Assembly (NCBI GenBank): GCA_009760885.1
Contig: CM019703.1
Span: forward strand, 12,143,459 to 12,207,458
Source of the DNA: Achatina immaculata
Lineage: Eukaryota; Mollusca; Gastropoda; Stylommatophora; Achatinidae
Direction: 5' to 3'
DNA length: 64,000 nt
Below the pieces are notes generated by a model. The model was given only the letters and a program-made list of their open reading frames with translations, made no database searches and was not told the origin of the DNA. The translations under genes were made by a program, and so were the position numbers. Shown one piece after another: positions 23,528-36,094 of this stretch; the first letter of the stretch is position 1, and the number at the start of each line of letters is the position of its first letter.

Positions 23528-26049
23528 TATCCAAAAAAAAACGCATAACTACTGACGACCCAATGTTAGCCATAACTTTGATATTCTACAGCCACTGCTG
23601 GCGAGACTCTTCGGAATCCGCGCGTGGAGTGAAGCTCCTCCCGGTCAAGGAAGAAACTGCGGAAAAGAAGTAAGGGTTGCCGTGCGGCGCCGATGTGAAA
23701 AGGTGAAGGAAAGGATAAAGTGAAGTTTAATCGGTATGTCCAGTAGTATCGCTGTGAGAGCTACACATACCGTGGCGCCTCTGCTCTAGAGGCCGGCCAC
23801 GTCCGAAATACACCTACACTGGTGAAATATGCCTAAACTGGCATACACCAGAGATGAAACTTGATGGCTAGACATGTCACGCCACCTCAGCTCTAGAGGT
23901 CGGTCATGCCTGATATACACCCATACTGGTGAAATATGCCTAAACCGGCTCATACCAGGGGTGAAACGTGAAGGCTACGCATGTCGCAGTACCTCTGCTC
24001 TAGAGGTCGGTCACGTCCCAAACGCGCCCATACTGGGATAATATGCCTAAACCGGCTCAACCCAGGGGTGGAAGTCACTAGTGGCGAGGATTCGTCGTCC
24101 TGGACAAAAGCTCCATAGGCAACCACCTCTCACCCGGCGGGGATGTTTGCGTATCCTAAGCATGCTGTGGTTTTCTGGTGAGAAAGTCCAACACTGGATT
24201 GGATGGGCAACCACCTCTCACTCGGCGGTGATACACGGGTATCTCAAAACACGTCGAGGTTTTCCAGTGAGAAAGTCCAATTCTGGCCTGGGTGGGCTAC
24301 CATCTCTCACCCAGCAGGGATGCACTGATATCCTAAAACCGTCGAGGTCTTCCGGTGAGAAAGTCCAACTCTAGACTAAACTGGTGCAACGAAAACCACA
24401 GCGTCACGCAATCCGCTTCAGAGACCCACCAAGAATACAGGCTAAAGCCCTGTGATACTCTGAACCCCCTGTGGTCCTCTCGGGGATCTCGTGTGGAGAC
24501 CACAGGACTTAATGAGGACAACAGTAGGATCACAGTGCGGTCTTGGTGGTAGAAGCGAACGAAGATGAAGAAGAAGAAGAAGATATTCTGCAGCTTTTTA
24601 AATTGAACGAATAAAATTTTCAAATTCCACACAATAATACCTAAGGGTTTAAACACTCACTTGACAGTTTCTTGCATCTGTGTGACGAGAATTTGTTAGT
24701 CCCAGGAGTTCTCAACTTAGTATGGTGTGTGGCCTCCGCTTGCATCGATCAGCGACTAGCATCTCCTGGGCATAGATGCGATCAGATGTCTGATGTGCGC
24801 CTGTGGGATGGCTGCCCACTCTTCCTGGAGTGCCTGCCACAGATCACGACGATTTACTGGAGAAACGTTTCGGCGACAAACGCGTCTTTGCAGCTCATCC
24901 CATAGGTGATCGATCGGATTCAAGTCAGGAGACAGGGATGGCCAGGGAAGGGTGAGAATGTTGTTGGCAGTGAGGAATTGTGTCGTGAACCGTGCAGAAT
25001 AGGGTCTGGCGTTGTCAGGTTGAAACACAGACATTTGCGCAGCCAAAAATTGAAGGGGATGGGGTCGAAAAATTTCATTGACGTATCGTTGCGCATTCAA
25101 GCCTCCTTCAATCTGCACCAATGGACTCTTTCCGTTGAAATTGATCATTCTCCATACCATTACACCTCCACCACCGTGCAGCGGAGCTTCATCAACGCAC
25201 TTTTGGGCAAAATGTTCATTTGGCCTACGGTGAACCTTCTCCGCATATCATGGCGGTGCAACAAAAAAGAAGATTCGTCACTTAACCAGACTCGTCTCCG
25301 CTGATTGTCAGTTGTCCAGGGCCGATGCTGGTTGGTCTAAACAGGTCGATTTTGGCAATGGCGTCTCGTTAAGACAGGACCTCGGTGAAGGTCGTCGTGC
25401 CACCAGTCCAGCTTCACGCAGTCTATTCCGGACAGTTTAATCAGATACACGACGTCCTGCAAGCAATGACTGGGCACTTGAGGAAGCTGTTGTAAACCTG
25501 TTTCTGAGGCGATGAACCAGAATAAAGCGATCGTCAGCTGCTGTTGTCACCTTGGGTCGTCCACTGAGGTGCCGGTCTTCAGCTGAGCCAGTGGCTTGGA
25601 AACGGTGCCAAAGTCGACTGATGGTACTCTGCTGCACGTTTAAATGCCTGGCAACCTGACTTTGACTTTCGCCTGCTTGCAGGCGACCAATAGCAATGTT
25701 TCGTAAATTTTGCGATAGATGCGCCATAATTGTCTGCTTGAAAATTAACTGAATTTGTTTGTGTAACGTCATCCTTGTATAGGGTTTCATTTGCGTGTGA
25801 AGTGAGTTGTGCTCACCACAAAAATCACAACTTTTCCAGATACGCAACGTGAGTTATGGTAAAAAAAATGCGTGATTAGCAACGGCAGCTACTGCGTTCT
25901 GACTTTACACGAGAATAGCAAAATTCACGCTAAATCTTGGACCTGATATCTTGGTGACAATTTCTGGTTTGGTATGAGATACCCGGGAAAAGAATTTTTG
26001 TCATAACATAAAAAAATGAAGCTTATATAAGCTATGCGTTTCTTTTTTG

Positions 26050-26052
<3 letters not shown>
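23527..26052 (-). mobile_element. Tc1-like transposon, interrupted, transposase broken
   Basis: The ends CTATCCAAAAAAAAACGCAT (left) and, on the other strand, GTCCAAAAAAGAAACGCAT (right) are terminal inverted repeats; both abut TA runs. The transposase reads on the minus strand: MAHLSQNLRNIAIGRLQAGE (about 25724), a helix-turn-helix (QSQVARHLNVQQSTISRLW), SGRPKVTTAADDRFI, then a stop near 25437; later HGGGGVMVWRMINF, the catalytic FQPDNARPYSA (Asp) and WPSLSPDLNPIDHLWDELQRRV (Glu) ending at 24756. Stops and frame changes between 25440 and 25160 inactivate it. The element is about 2.5 kb because an unrelated 989-bp retroposon sits near its left end; without it the size would be a normal 1.5 kb. 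Confidence 0.9.
23593..24581 (+). mobile_element. Modular non-coding retroposon, 989 bp, inside Tc1
   Basis: It is flanked by a 13-bp direct repeat, gatattctacagc at 23580-23592 and gatattctgcagc at 24582-24594, and ends in a (GAA)n tail. This is the signature of target-primed reverse transcription. Inside are two different tandem modules: about 110 bp x 3 (23760-24070, marked by 'gctctagaggtcggtca' and 'gaaatatgcctaaac') and about 98 bp x 3 (24105-24370, marked by 'accacctctcaccc' and 'ggtgagaaagtccaac'), then a unique 3' part. The open frames over it are short and not protein-like. Pol III boxes were not convincingly found. It may be a long SINE or a non-autonomous LINE derivative. Confidence 0.75.

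Positions 26053-26091
<39 letters not shown>
26053..26091. repeat. (TA)n between Tc1 and LINE
   Basis: About 19 TA units joining the Tc1 right end to the 3' end of the family C LINE. Confidence 0.9.
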
Positions 26092-26093
<2 letters not shown>

Positions 26094-26094
26094 C

Positions 26095-26682
26095 ATCCTT
26101 CCCGTACCGTTAAACGTCACACAGGGCTCGCATAGTTGTTTGCCAAGTTTTCCTGTTTTCGGTGAGTTTTTCGACTTCATCAAGGGATGTTATGCCCACC
26201 AAACTGGCTTCTCTTAACAATGTCCTCTTTAGAGTTTCACGTGGTCGACCTCTTTTTCTTCGGCCTATTGTTCTCCACTTGATAGCTTGTTTTAGTATTC
26301 TCTGATTGTTTCTTCTCATCACATGGCCTACATATGTCCATCTTCTTTTTTCTGATCACCCATGTGACAGGTTGTTGTTTGTTCATCTGTCTTATCTCTG
26401 TGTTGTTCATAAATTCATTCTGCTTTATACCACGTATTTTCTGGAGGCATACGTTTTCAAAAGAGTCTAATTTCTTGTCTATTTCTTTAGTTGATTTCCA
26501 GCTTTCGCATGCATAAATAAGGATGGATATTACATTTGAATTGGATAATCCTAACTTGGTTTTTGTGCTTATGACTTGTGAATTCCAAATTTTCTCAAGA
26601 TTTTTTAAGGACAATGCTGCTTTTTCAATTCTAATTCTAACCTTTCTTCCTGGTGTCACCATCCTGGTCTATGTAGCTGCCA
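26095..26682 (-). mobile_element. 5'-truncated LINE (family C)
   Basis: On the minus strand the translation gives RKVRIRIEKAALSLKNLEKI, LIYACESWKSTKEIDKKLDS, MNNTEIRQMNKQQPVTWVIR and KRGRPRETLKRTLLREASLV, matching the C-terminal half of the LINE at 8395-10218. A frame change splits it near 26300. Its 3' end (cgtttaacggtacgggaagg) is again beside a TA run. Confidence 0.85.

Positions 26683-26727
<45 letters not shown>
26683..26727. repeat. (TA)n right of the LINE
   Basis: About 22 TA units at the truncated 5' side of the LINE. Confidence 0.9.
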
Positions 26728-26729
<2 letters not shown>

Positions 26730-26934
26730 GGCTAAATTTGAAGGAAGAAATTTAGAGTGCCATTACAGTTTTAATTGACGTGTGAAATTTTTCGGTTTTC
26801 CTGCGTGTGGCTGACCCGTGCATACTATTGACCTGCGCATTAGAAAATGTCTTAATCGTTGTCACGTAAGTAGTGATAAGCTTTGCTTACGTTTACATTT
26901 GAAAATGTTTTGATTACATAGTAGATAAATTTTT

Positions 26935-27200
26935 TTCTCATTAGTTTATGGATAATTTTAGTAAATAAGAAACTTTTTTATTACTTAAATAGTGCTTTTT
27001 TAATAAAGAGGAAACCATCTTATTATTTAAAAAGAGGTTTCTTTTTTAAATAAAGAGAGAACTACCACAAAGGATTTTTTTTAATAAAGAGGAAACCATT
27101 ACATTACTTAAAGAATGTTGTTAATAATGAGGAGGAGGCACATTTATTACGTAAAAGAATGTTCTTAAGAAAGAGCAACTCTTACTCGTTTGGAAATATT
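26935..27200. repeat. Degenerate repeat around 'ataaagaggaaaccat'
   Basis: Four to six diverged units of 50-60 bp with 'ttaataaagag' and 'attacttaaa'. Boundaries are uncertain. Confidence 0.5.
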
Positions 27201-29771
27201 TGTTAAAAATAAAACATGAAAGAGTACCATCACATTATTCAAGTTCTTAACGCATGTACCAAAATGTCATCAAATAACGTTGGTTAATGTTCAGAATTTG
27301 CTCAAAGAAGAATGGTTAATGTTTAAAATAAATATAACACAACATAAAGAGTGTGATATTGATACAGGGCGGTAACATGCTTTTTTTTACAGAAAAGGAG
27401 AAGAAAAGAGAAATGCGTATTAGTCTATGCTGGAAGAAACAGTGGTGTAATTTTGATTATGAGTGAGTTAAGGACAAAAATCTGGCAAGTAAAGCTGCAT
27501 GATATGGTTGTGTAATACTTTCTCATCTAACCTTTTTTTTAGTGCTGTCCCTGTCTCCCTGATAAACATTCAGCAAAGCTGTCATCAGCTTCTTTTAGAG
27601 TGTATCCAATTGCATTGCTGAAAACAGTCACGTGACACAACTTTTATTTTGACAAGTGTCTTAGAATCGCCGACAGCCGTGACAACGGAAGGGCAACAGT
27701 GAGCTGGCTGTTATACTTGATAAGTTGATGGACGTTTTCAAAATGAATCCTTCATCAGAAAGCAATCTTTTGTGTTCGGATACATTCCAGAAAGGCCCTG
27801 ACTTTCATAAAAAAGCTTATTATGTGGAAACCGCACGACCTGTACAAAACCATGCAGCACACAAGCAAATATACATTCGTATAAATTCCCTAATGTAATA
27901 GAATTCTGTGACGCGTTTAAAGTCACTTATAAAATAAAAAATGCGGGACATAATGTCTGTATAGTTTTATGACTTAACTATACCACAAGGTTTATTTATA
28001 AATTCCCTGTGTCGCGGAATAACATTTTAGATAAAAACATAATATATAAACATACATTTTAACATAATTAGAACAGTTAAATATGTATATGCAGCGCGAA
28101 AATTTAACATCAAATATATTACAAAATCTTCTTTGTAAAAGTCTTCTTTAAAGAAGACACTGCTTCATTCATTTGCTCCTCACTATGCTTTTGTGGTTAG
28201 GTGTGTCATTATTTCTAGTTTTCACAAATCTCAGTTTTTTAAAAATGTACAACACACCACACATGCAGTAAAAAAATATATATATACACCACATGCTTCA
28301 AGTACATCTCATCTGGCACAAAATCCCAGCCACACGCACTTTATAACCAGAAATTCGTCACATATGAAAGAACGAGGCTCGGAGCTTGCACACATTAAAG
28401 TGACAGATCACAACAATTGAACAGTTAAACTTTGAAAAATACAAATCATCCAGTCACGTTTGAAGTGCGCTGTACTTTTCGAAGGCTAACCATAAAACAT
28501 TTTGCTCTATTACAGCCATAAAAGATTATTTGAAATAAGAATCACAAATGATAGCTCAGAAAAATTAATGGTTGTGCTTAGTCTGTTAAAGATGATACGA
28601 AATAACATATATAAAAAGAGAATAGAAAATCCCACGAAAAAAATAGTACAACATATTTCTGTATCTCAATTAAACATTAAAGAACAAAGACTACAGAGTG
28701 ACGATAGACTCCATAAATAGAAATGAACTGTTTGCTTATAGAATCTTTCTAGGATTTTTCACATACAAGCAAGACAGGTGACTTTGTGATTAATAATTGG
28801 GCAATTCCAAAGTCAGGCTCCTGTTGGTTGGTAAAAAATAATTAAAATGACACAGCCACACGGTGCACTTCCTGTAGCAATCAGTAAAATGTTATCTCGC
28901 AAAATACCAACATATAATTCATTTTATTCAGTTGTGCACGAGTAGCGACTGAGTAAAACATGGACCCTGTAGTTGTCATTCCCGCCAGTTATGAAGTTAG
29001 TGGTGTGATTCGTTTTATACAAGCATAAGAATACAGCGCCGCTGATACTCATCATCCATCGATTCTGATGATAACGATATGAGTTACAAATGAGGGATTG
29101 ATGCAGAAAATTGAAACTGAGAGCTGAGACCACAGATGTGCATCAAAATGGCGGACAAGATCTACCCTTAATTATGACTGATGATCACGTTCAGAAAGTC
29201 AACCAAATCTTGCCTGAAAAACGTCGCTTCATGATTTCTGATCTTTCTAATGAATTTCCTTAAATTCTGAAGATGAGTCTATTTCGAGTTGCCACAGAGA
29301 GATTGGATTGCCAACGAGGAACTCACGGATGGACACCCTGGCGGCGCCATTCTGTAAGGACGGACTGCAGAAGCTCGGGCCAATGTAAAAGTGCTTGAAT
29401 TTGAGTGGCTGCTATATGGAAAAATAATGCAGTTATGCATGCATGATTTGCATGTAACAATATTTTTTCTCCATTTTTGATTTTCTGTACCGTCCCATCG
29501 GAGACTGATATTGGAATAACCCTCGTATTTGTTATCTGGATAGTAATAATTAACACAGTCACTGATGATATTTATTTAAAAAAAATTACTTTCTTTAAAG
29601 CATCTAAATGTTCTTTATCATATTACGAGTGTCTGTTTTCTTCATTTTCATTTGTTCATCTGATGAAGTGGTGAAGATGCAGCTAACCATGCTGTGCCCT
29701 CGCTCCCCTGAAGGTTGGCTGCAACATCCTCTGCCCCGTGTTTTCATAGTGCCCCCAGGGTAGGCTGTTTC

Positions 29772-29835
29772 TTTATGTCTGCCCACAGATTTATGTCTGC
29801 CCACAGATTTATGTCTGCCCACAGATTTATGTCTT
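29772..29835. repeat. Minisatellite, 18-bp unit, 3-4 copies
   Basis: 'ttatgtctgcccacagat' in tandem. Confidence 0.85.
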
Positions 29836-31219
29836 TGTTGTGGTCTTCCCCTGTTTTATTTCAGCTTTTCTCTCGTTAATGAAGGTACTATGTTTTTTTT
29901 TGTTTTTTTGTTTTTCAAACAAAAGATTGCTCTTGTCTTTATATTATATATATGTAATCAAGAATAATCCTTTGTTATTCATCAATATTTTACACTTCAT
30001 AAACTTTATAGCCTGCCAGTATTCAGAAATATTTTAAATGTTCAATCTTTGAGCAAAGCAGAGTTAGATAACAATGTGTGGTGCAGTTTTACCGAAAAAA
30101 AATTAAAAGAGGAAAGCAGTGGAGGAAATCAGCAAAAAGGAAATAACTCTGACAGTATGCTTTCGCTGCAAGACCTGTTTTTAAAGTCGCGCCTTCCTGT
30201 CTTATATCCAGAGACTTCGAAGATCTGGGAACAATCCTTATCAGTACAAGGAACTTGGCTCGCCAAAGAGAGATTGGACAGGAAAATAAGTAAGTCCCAC
30301 GTGGCAAAGATGAGTAGATCAACTCACAGAAAACGTTGACAGAGATTGCGAGAGAGACAATGATCGACATAGTGGCTTAATTCTTACTCGCTGCACAATT
30401 TTAGACGTTTTGAACTTATAAGTCATTGACATTCCCGTTGTTAGAGTATGGATATATGTTATGGCGTAACCATTCACATTGATTTGCTTGCAACGCAAAG
30501 TATCTTTTAAGCCAGACATTATGCGATAGAACTTGACGAATATTGTCAAGACATAAGAGCCGTTTTTTTCAAAATATAGAACAGACTTTTAATTTAAATG
30601 AAAGCGAAAAACAAATGTCCGTTCGTTTTCTTTCTAAGTTAAAAACAAAGTATAAAACCACACAACAAAAGGGGGAATTACAGCTTTTAGATATTATTCA
30701 TATAATTTAAGCAACTCATATAATCATGACATACAACAGATGTATCTGGTTTTCTACATGCCACTATTTAATATTTATATCAACGTTCACACGCAGGCAG
30801 AGACACATTTCATTTGGAAACGACAATGAACAAACCTTCGCAAACCCACGGCCGTTACAATCATTGCTTACAACAAAGTTTGCACTACATAAAAAAAAAC
30901 TTCCTTCAATGCTATAAACGAGAGTAAACAGATAAAAATAAACAAAACATGCAACAAAAAGAAGTGAAAACAGAACTAACATCCAAAGTTCAAAATGCTA
31001 AAATTGAATGCTACGAAATATCCACATTTTAGAGTAAGGGAAAGTTATTTTGAAAAAAAAACACAAACACATTTTTAAGTGAAAAAACAAATGAAAATTT
31101 ATGTCGCATGTAAAAAGTATTATCTTGAGAGCAGTACTGGTTGAACAGGTAGTAACACAGTGTCTCGGTCAATCTCGGACAGAAAGCATGCGAAAAAGCT
31201 CCTACTCGTCACCCTCTAA

Positions 31220-31385
31220 TAGATAAATAACATAGTCCTTTGTTACCTAGAATTATGATTATAATTATGAACATGTTTTAGTTATAAGGGTTAACATTAA
31301 AATAAACAAGAAAATTTAGACCCGAAATTTAGGCAACAAGGTAGAAAACCGATTCCCACGACACTAGTGTCAGATCATTAAGACT
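31220..31385. repeat. Dispersed duplicate, copy 1
   Basis: About 160 bp nearly identical to 33730-33895, both containing 'gaacatgttttagttataag' and 'aggcaacaaggtagaaaacc'. Direct orientation, about 2.5 kb apart. Confidence 0.85.
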
Positions 31386-31799
31386 GGACGCTGACAAGTG
31401 TAAACAGAAGAAACAGACGAATAGAAAAGACAGACAACAAAGACGCCGAGGAAGAGATGGGCTAGAGAAAGACAGTCATAAGCACAATAGGGTGGCAATA
31501 CCATCTGACAATACCATCCCGCCAGTGAAATAACATGTGGCGACAAATAGTCGGCGAAACGAAACTATGAATAGGAAGACAGACAATCAATTGCCCACAG
31601 ATCTCAAGCGCTCGAGAAGAACTTGTCCGAGATGTGATAGGGACGCTAGAAGGTTTTAAGAAAAGTAAAAAAATCTGGTTGACAACAGACAGGCATTGCT
31701 GCTCATAGCGTTGAAATGGGAGTGGACAATGGTGGCTAATTTGAAAACCTGGAGCTGACTGAAAAATATACTCCCCTACCATGATGGCCAAGGCTAGCC

Positions 31800-32240
31800 C
31801 TTTCACTAGAATCATCAGCCAAGATATAGACATGGTCTAGATCACTTAGATATAGACATGGTCTAGATCACTTAGCCCTTTTACTAGAATCATCAACCAA
31901 GATATAGACATGGTCTAGATCACTTAGCCCTTTTACTTGAATCATCAGCCAAGATATAGACATGGTCTAGATTACTTAGCCCTTTTACTAGAATCATCAG
32001 CCAAGATATAGACATGGTCTAGATCAGTTAGCCCTTTTACTTGAACCATCAGCCAAGATATAGACATGGTCTAAATCAGTTAACCCTTTTACTAGAATCA
32101 TCAGCCAAGATATAGACATAGTCTAGATCACTTAGCCCTTTTACTAGAATCATCAGCCGAGATATAGACATAGTCTAGATCACTTAGCCCTTTTACTAGA
32201 ATCATCAACCAAGATACAGACATGGTTTAGATCAGTTCTG
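31800..32240. repeat. Minisatellite, about 55-bp unit, 8 copies
   Basis: Units carry 'tagcccttttactagaatca', 'tcagccaagatatagacatg' and 'gtctagatca'. Some copies are shortened at the left edge. Confidence 0.9.
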
Positions 32241-32479
32241 GTCTGCGGGTCATGAAAAACTTCAGTCACCTTTAGCATAGTCATCACTGCTGACATTAAC
32301 ATCTTGAAATTGATATAAAACACAGCCTCCTCAATCAGCTCCACCACTGCGGGGAATACGTCGATCTCCTAGTCTGCCGGATAACCTACAGTGCCCGTAT
32401 TTACCGATGAAAGAAAGTTCAGGTTTTGGCTGGATTTTAGGTAAGAAGACTTGAGGACAATGGTCAGTCAAATCTCCAA

Positions 32480-33095
32480 CATTGTTAACTTAAGTTTTCG
32501 TGATGCATGACAGACATTGTGCTGCGTGGTTTATGATGTCTATAACTCGGTAGAACAACCAAGGCCAAGACGGCATTTATCAAACTTAAGAAAACATGGA
32601 CATCAAAGAACATCAAAACAGAAGCCAAACTTAGACTGCGTAATACAGGTGTGAAAACTGCCTTACCTGGGTGATGACTAAGACAATACAACGAAAGATA
32701 CAAACTTTCATGACCTAATGCCTGAGAAGGATTTTAAATATTAAATGTCAGGAAAAGAACAGGAAAAATAAGATCTGGGAAAGAGCAGGACAAGAGCCTA
32801 TTAACCTACAAATCATGTGTAGGAAATGGAGGTTGAGTGGATAGACACTGAGGAAACCTAACATCAGCAATAACAAGACAGGCACTGACGTGGAATCCTC
32901 GGGGAAATCAAAATCGAGGAAAGCCTAGACTTACTTGGAGAAGAGAAATTATGACAGTGCTCAGAGACAAGGAAGTGGAGAATAAATGCAAGAACAGGGA
33001 TGACTGGAGAGCCTTTATCCGTGGCCTATGCTCTCAAGGGAGTGAAAGGCGACGATTGAAGATGATAAAGTCAGTAGTTCAAAACCTTTCTTTTC
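32480..33095 (+). mobile_element. Decayed LINE 3' end (family B)
   Basis: The pieces RILNIKCQEK, ERAGQEPINLQIMCRKWR and DDWRAFIRGLCSQGSERR match the copy at 43025-43675. Stops and deletions are frequent. The following 33095-33253 is AT-rich and unassigned. Confidence 0.75.
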
Positions 33096-33247
33096 AAAGT
33101 AAAGGGCCCCTAAAAGAAATGATAATTGGACGAGCACCGCGGCCCCACCCCACCCCTACTCCCTCCACTACATCCCCGCAACTTTATATATAGAATACAT
33201 ATAAAATAAATGTATAAAATAAATATATAAAAATACATAATAAAATA

Positions 33248-33253
<6 letters not shown>

Positions 33254-33301
<48 letters not shown>
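33254..33301. repeat. (TA)n microsatellite
   Basis: About 24 TA units between unassigned sequence and the RTE tail. Confidence 0.9.
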
Positions 33302-33303
<2 letters not shown>

Positions 33304-33722
33304 TCATCATCATCAGGTGCCGTGCGACTGGTGTTGGCTATTATGCTTCTCCAGAGTACACGGTCCTTCATGCAGGCCATCAGCTCAGTTGGTGATCTCC
33401 TCTCACACCATCCCATCAGACTGTCCAGTATCATTTCTCTTGGTCTTTCTCTTGATCTTCTTCTTTCTATTTTTCCTGTTGTTATAATACTTTCAATGCC
33501 CCCTTTTCTCATTGCATATCCTATGAAAGTACATTGTCTTTCTCTTATCTTTTTGACAAGATTTTTTGTCTCTCCAGCTCTTCTCATACATTCTTCATTA
33601 GTTATTTCTGCTGTCCAGGGGATTCGCAACATTCTTCTAATAAACCACACTTCTGCTGCTTCCAATGATTTTTGTGCACACCTGCCTGTTGTCCATGATT
33701 CACTTCTATACAACAAGATAGG
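33302..33722 (-). mobile_element. RTE 3' end, minus orientation
   Basis: Starting with a (TCA)n tail, the minus strand encodes [60 protein letters not shown] and MACMKDRVLWRSIIAN, matching the 3' part of the RTE copy at 51543-53943. It is 5'-truncated at 33722. Confidence 0.85.
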
Positions 33723-33729
33723 TGATAAT

Positions 33730-33895
33730 ATATAACATAGTCCTCTGTAACCTAGAATTATGATTATAATTATGAACATGTTTTAGTTATAAGGGTTAAC
33801 ATTAAAATAAATAAGAAAATTTAGATCCGAAATTTAGGCAACAAGGTAGAAAACCGATTCCCACGATACTAGTGTTAGATCATTAACGCTGACAA
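33730..33895. repeat. Dispersed duplicate, copy 2
   Basis: Near-identical to 31220-31385. Here it sits between two RTE pieces. The following 33895-33950 ('gatcgcgccgaaaggcgtag') also recurs near 35570-35615. Confidence 0.85.
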
Positions 33896-33950
33896 GGCCA
33901 AACTGAAGATGGATGGATCGCGCCGAAAGGCGTAGACATCACTATGACGC

Positions 33951-34365
33951 AACATTCTTCTAATAAACCACACTTCTGCTGCTTCCAATGATTTTTGTGC
34001 ATACTTGCCTATTGTCCATGATTCACTTCTATATAACAAGATAGGTTCAATATAGCATTTTAGGACTCGTTTTCTAACATTCATTGATAAGGATGTGTTG
34101 GATAATATGTTTCTCATTCTCTGAAATGCAGCCTCTGCTTGGCCTATTCTGTTCCTAATTTCTGTTCTGCATTTCCCATCTGAAGTTATTATTGCTCCAA
34201 GGTATTTGAATTTCTGCACCTGCTTTAGAATAGTTCCGTTTAATTTAATACTGCATGCTGGTGGATTCTGTTTCCTAGATATAACCATAGTCTTTGTTTT
34301 TTTTTATGTTCAAAGTAAGGCCTTCTTTTTACTTTCTTTGGCGACTTTATCCAAGAGATTTTGCA
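33951..34365 (-). mobile_element. RTE fragment, minus orientation, overlapping the previous one
   Basis: It encodes [40 protein letters not shown] and [19 protein letters not shown] on the minus strand. Its first 100 bp (33951-34050) repeat 33619-33722 with only a few differences. It breaks off at about 34365 beside a TA-rich tract. Confidence 0.85.
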
Positions 34366-34762
34366 GATCTTATATATATATGTATATAATATAACATTAA
34401 AATATCGTATTATCGCCCTACAGTTCAAGTTCTTAGGAACAGACATCGTTACGTTGTACGGCTGCCCTTTGCACATGCGCGTGCAGGCCCACACACCTTA
34501 TACACGCAAACACACGGGCTTATACGCGTATAACGCTAGCGGTGAATCTGATCGCAACGTTATGGTCGTCTCGTTTTCATGCTTTTCCTCTTGAAAAAAA
34601 TTATAAATTCGTGTACTTCTCGATTACTTATTTTCCACCCCCCGGCCGCCATGATGTAGACTGGTTTTACTGTGTTTGGAAAATGCAAACAAAGGCCGTG
34701 TGAGTGCGAATATTTGTGTCTGAATAGTTGCTTGTTATTTTACAGCAGTCTTGTTGTAAATT

Positions 34763-35000
34763 ATAGATTCATCCATTCATTTGCATGTCCCTTGCGGAAC
34801 TTTGCCTCTCTAACAGCATTCCTGTAGGCTTCTCGGTTGTGAGCAAGATGGCCTGCTGCTGATGCAACCATTTGCAGATTATCAATGATGTCTTGCAGCC
34901 ATCTTCGCCTTGGTCTTCCTCTCTTTCTTTTCCCCATTATGTACTCCTCCAAGACGGTCTTCTCTAGATTATCATGACATTTAATGTGTCCAAAAGTTAA
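34763..35000 (-). mobile_element. LINE 3' end fragment (family D)
   Basis: On the minus strand MGKRKRGRPRRRWLQDIIDN, then AYRNAVREAKFRKGHANEW, with a frame change before it. Same family as 5885-6490 and 59885-60190. Confidence 0.8.
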
Positions 35001-36094
35001 GTTTTCTTCTGCCTACCATCATAGAATGGTGACCATAACCAACATTATCTGTCGGCTGCTCTCCCATTCCATCCACGACCTGCTCCCATGGTTATGCGGG
35101 TACTTCACCTTCCCCAAGGGTGTCCTGTAGATTGACGGAGGTAAGGAGGCGTCTTACTTCTCCTTTGATAGGGGATGCCTCTACCCCGCTGAAAATTATA
35201 GATGTAAACAGCAAAATAGCTAGATACTTAGATAATGTTCGAACCTTATATGTGATGTTTATAATTTTAATCACTATCTACATTCTAGATGTCTGCTTGA
35301 TTATGCTTTAGAACCTCGTTGAACAATGGATCTCTGATTTTTCCAGACGGACGCACTTGGCAATGCAAACTAGTTTTGGACTCTCGTAAGCAATTTAATG
35401 TAAATTTGTAGTATTTTATAGTTTACATTGCATTAATTACATTACTATTAACACATGAAATTGTGGACCAAATCTAAGAAAGAATCTATTTTACCTTCCT
35501 GTAACAGATGATAGTTTGGCCACGTGAAAATGGTTCGAAATAAGAGGGCAAAGCCAGTCCCAAAAATGCGCCAAACTGAAATGGATGAATCGGGCCGAAA
35601 GGCGTAGATATCACAGCCTAGCTACAAACTGTGACACAACACAATTAGTGCCTTTTTTTTCCTTTTGGCGAAGTCAGAAGAAGAAGGAACGAATGAGAAC
35701 GACTTTTAAACTTTACCACACAATGTAAGCAAAGATCTTTATTCGCGGAAGAAGATGTTACGAGTACATGAGCACTTTCATGCTGCAGAAACATTCGGCA
35801 AGGGAAAGTACTTATGCAAAAATAATTGCATAAATAAGCAGTTATGCTGTGATTCGAACGGATTACCAAAATTTAGTGGGAGCTCCTTTCTGATAAAATT
35901 GCTGTACAGGATTGTTAGGATTGCCTTGGACAGCTAAGATCTCAACCGAAGAATGCTGGACAGTAGCCAGTTCTTTTAAAAATGTAATTAGAATTAAGAT
36001 AAGAAAAGAATATTTTTCTTTCCTGGAATGTAATGATAAGGGGGGAGTGCTTTGAAACATTATTTACACCAAGGAAGATAAGAAACAAAAAAAA

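Noticed and set aside
24081..24374. 97-residue frame in the Tc1 insert
   Set aside because: It spans the triplicated 98-bp module and repeats with it; no protein family is suggested.
30049..30339. 96-residue + strand frame with a mixed composition
   Set aside because: It has an ATG and varied residues but no domain, no splice partner and no conserved motif; in a large intron this length can arise by chance. Kept only as a remote possibility.
31462..31833. 123-residue minus-strand frame
   Set aside because: It lies opposite sequence that looks like a decayed + strand LINE tail and runs into a minisatellite; it has no recognisable domain.
33322..33735. 137-residue + strand frame
   Set aside because: Antisense shadow of the minus-strand RTE tail; similarly 53013-53393 and 53569-53922.
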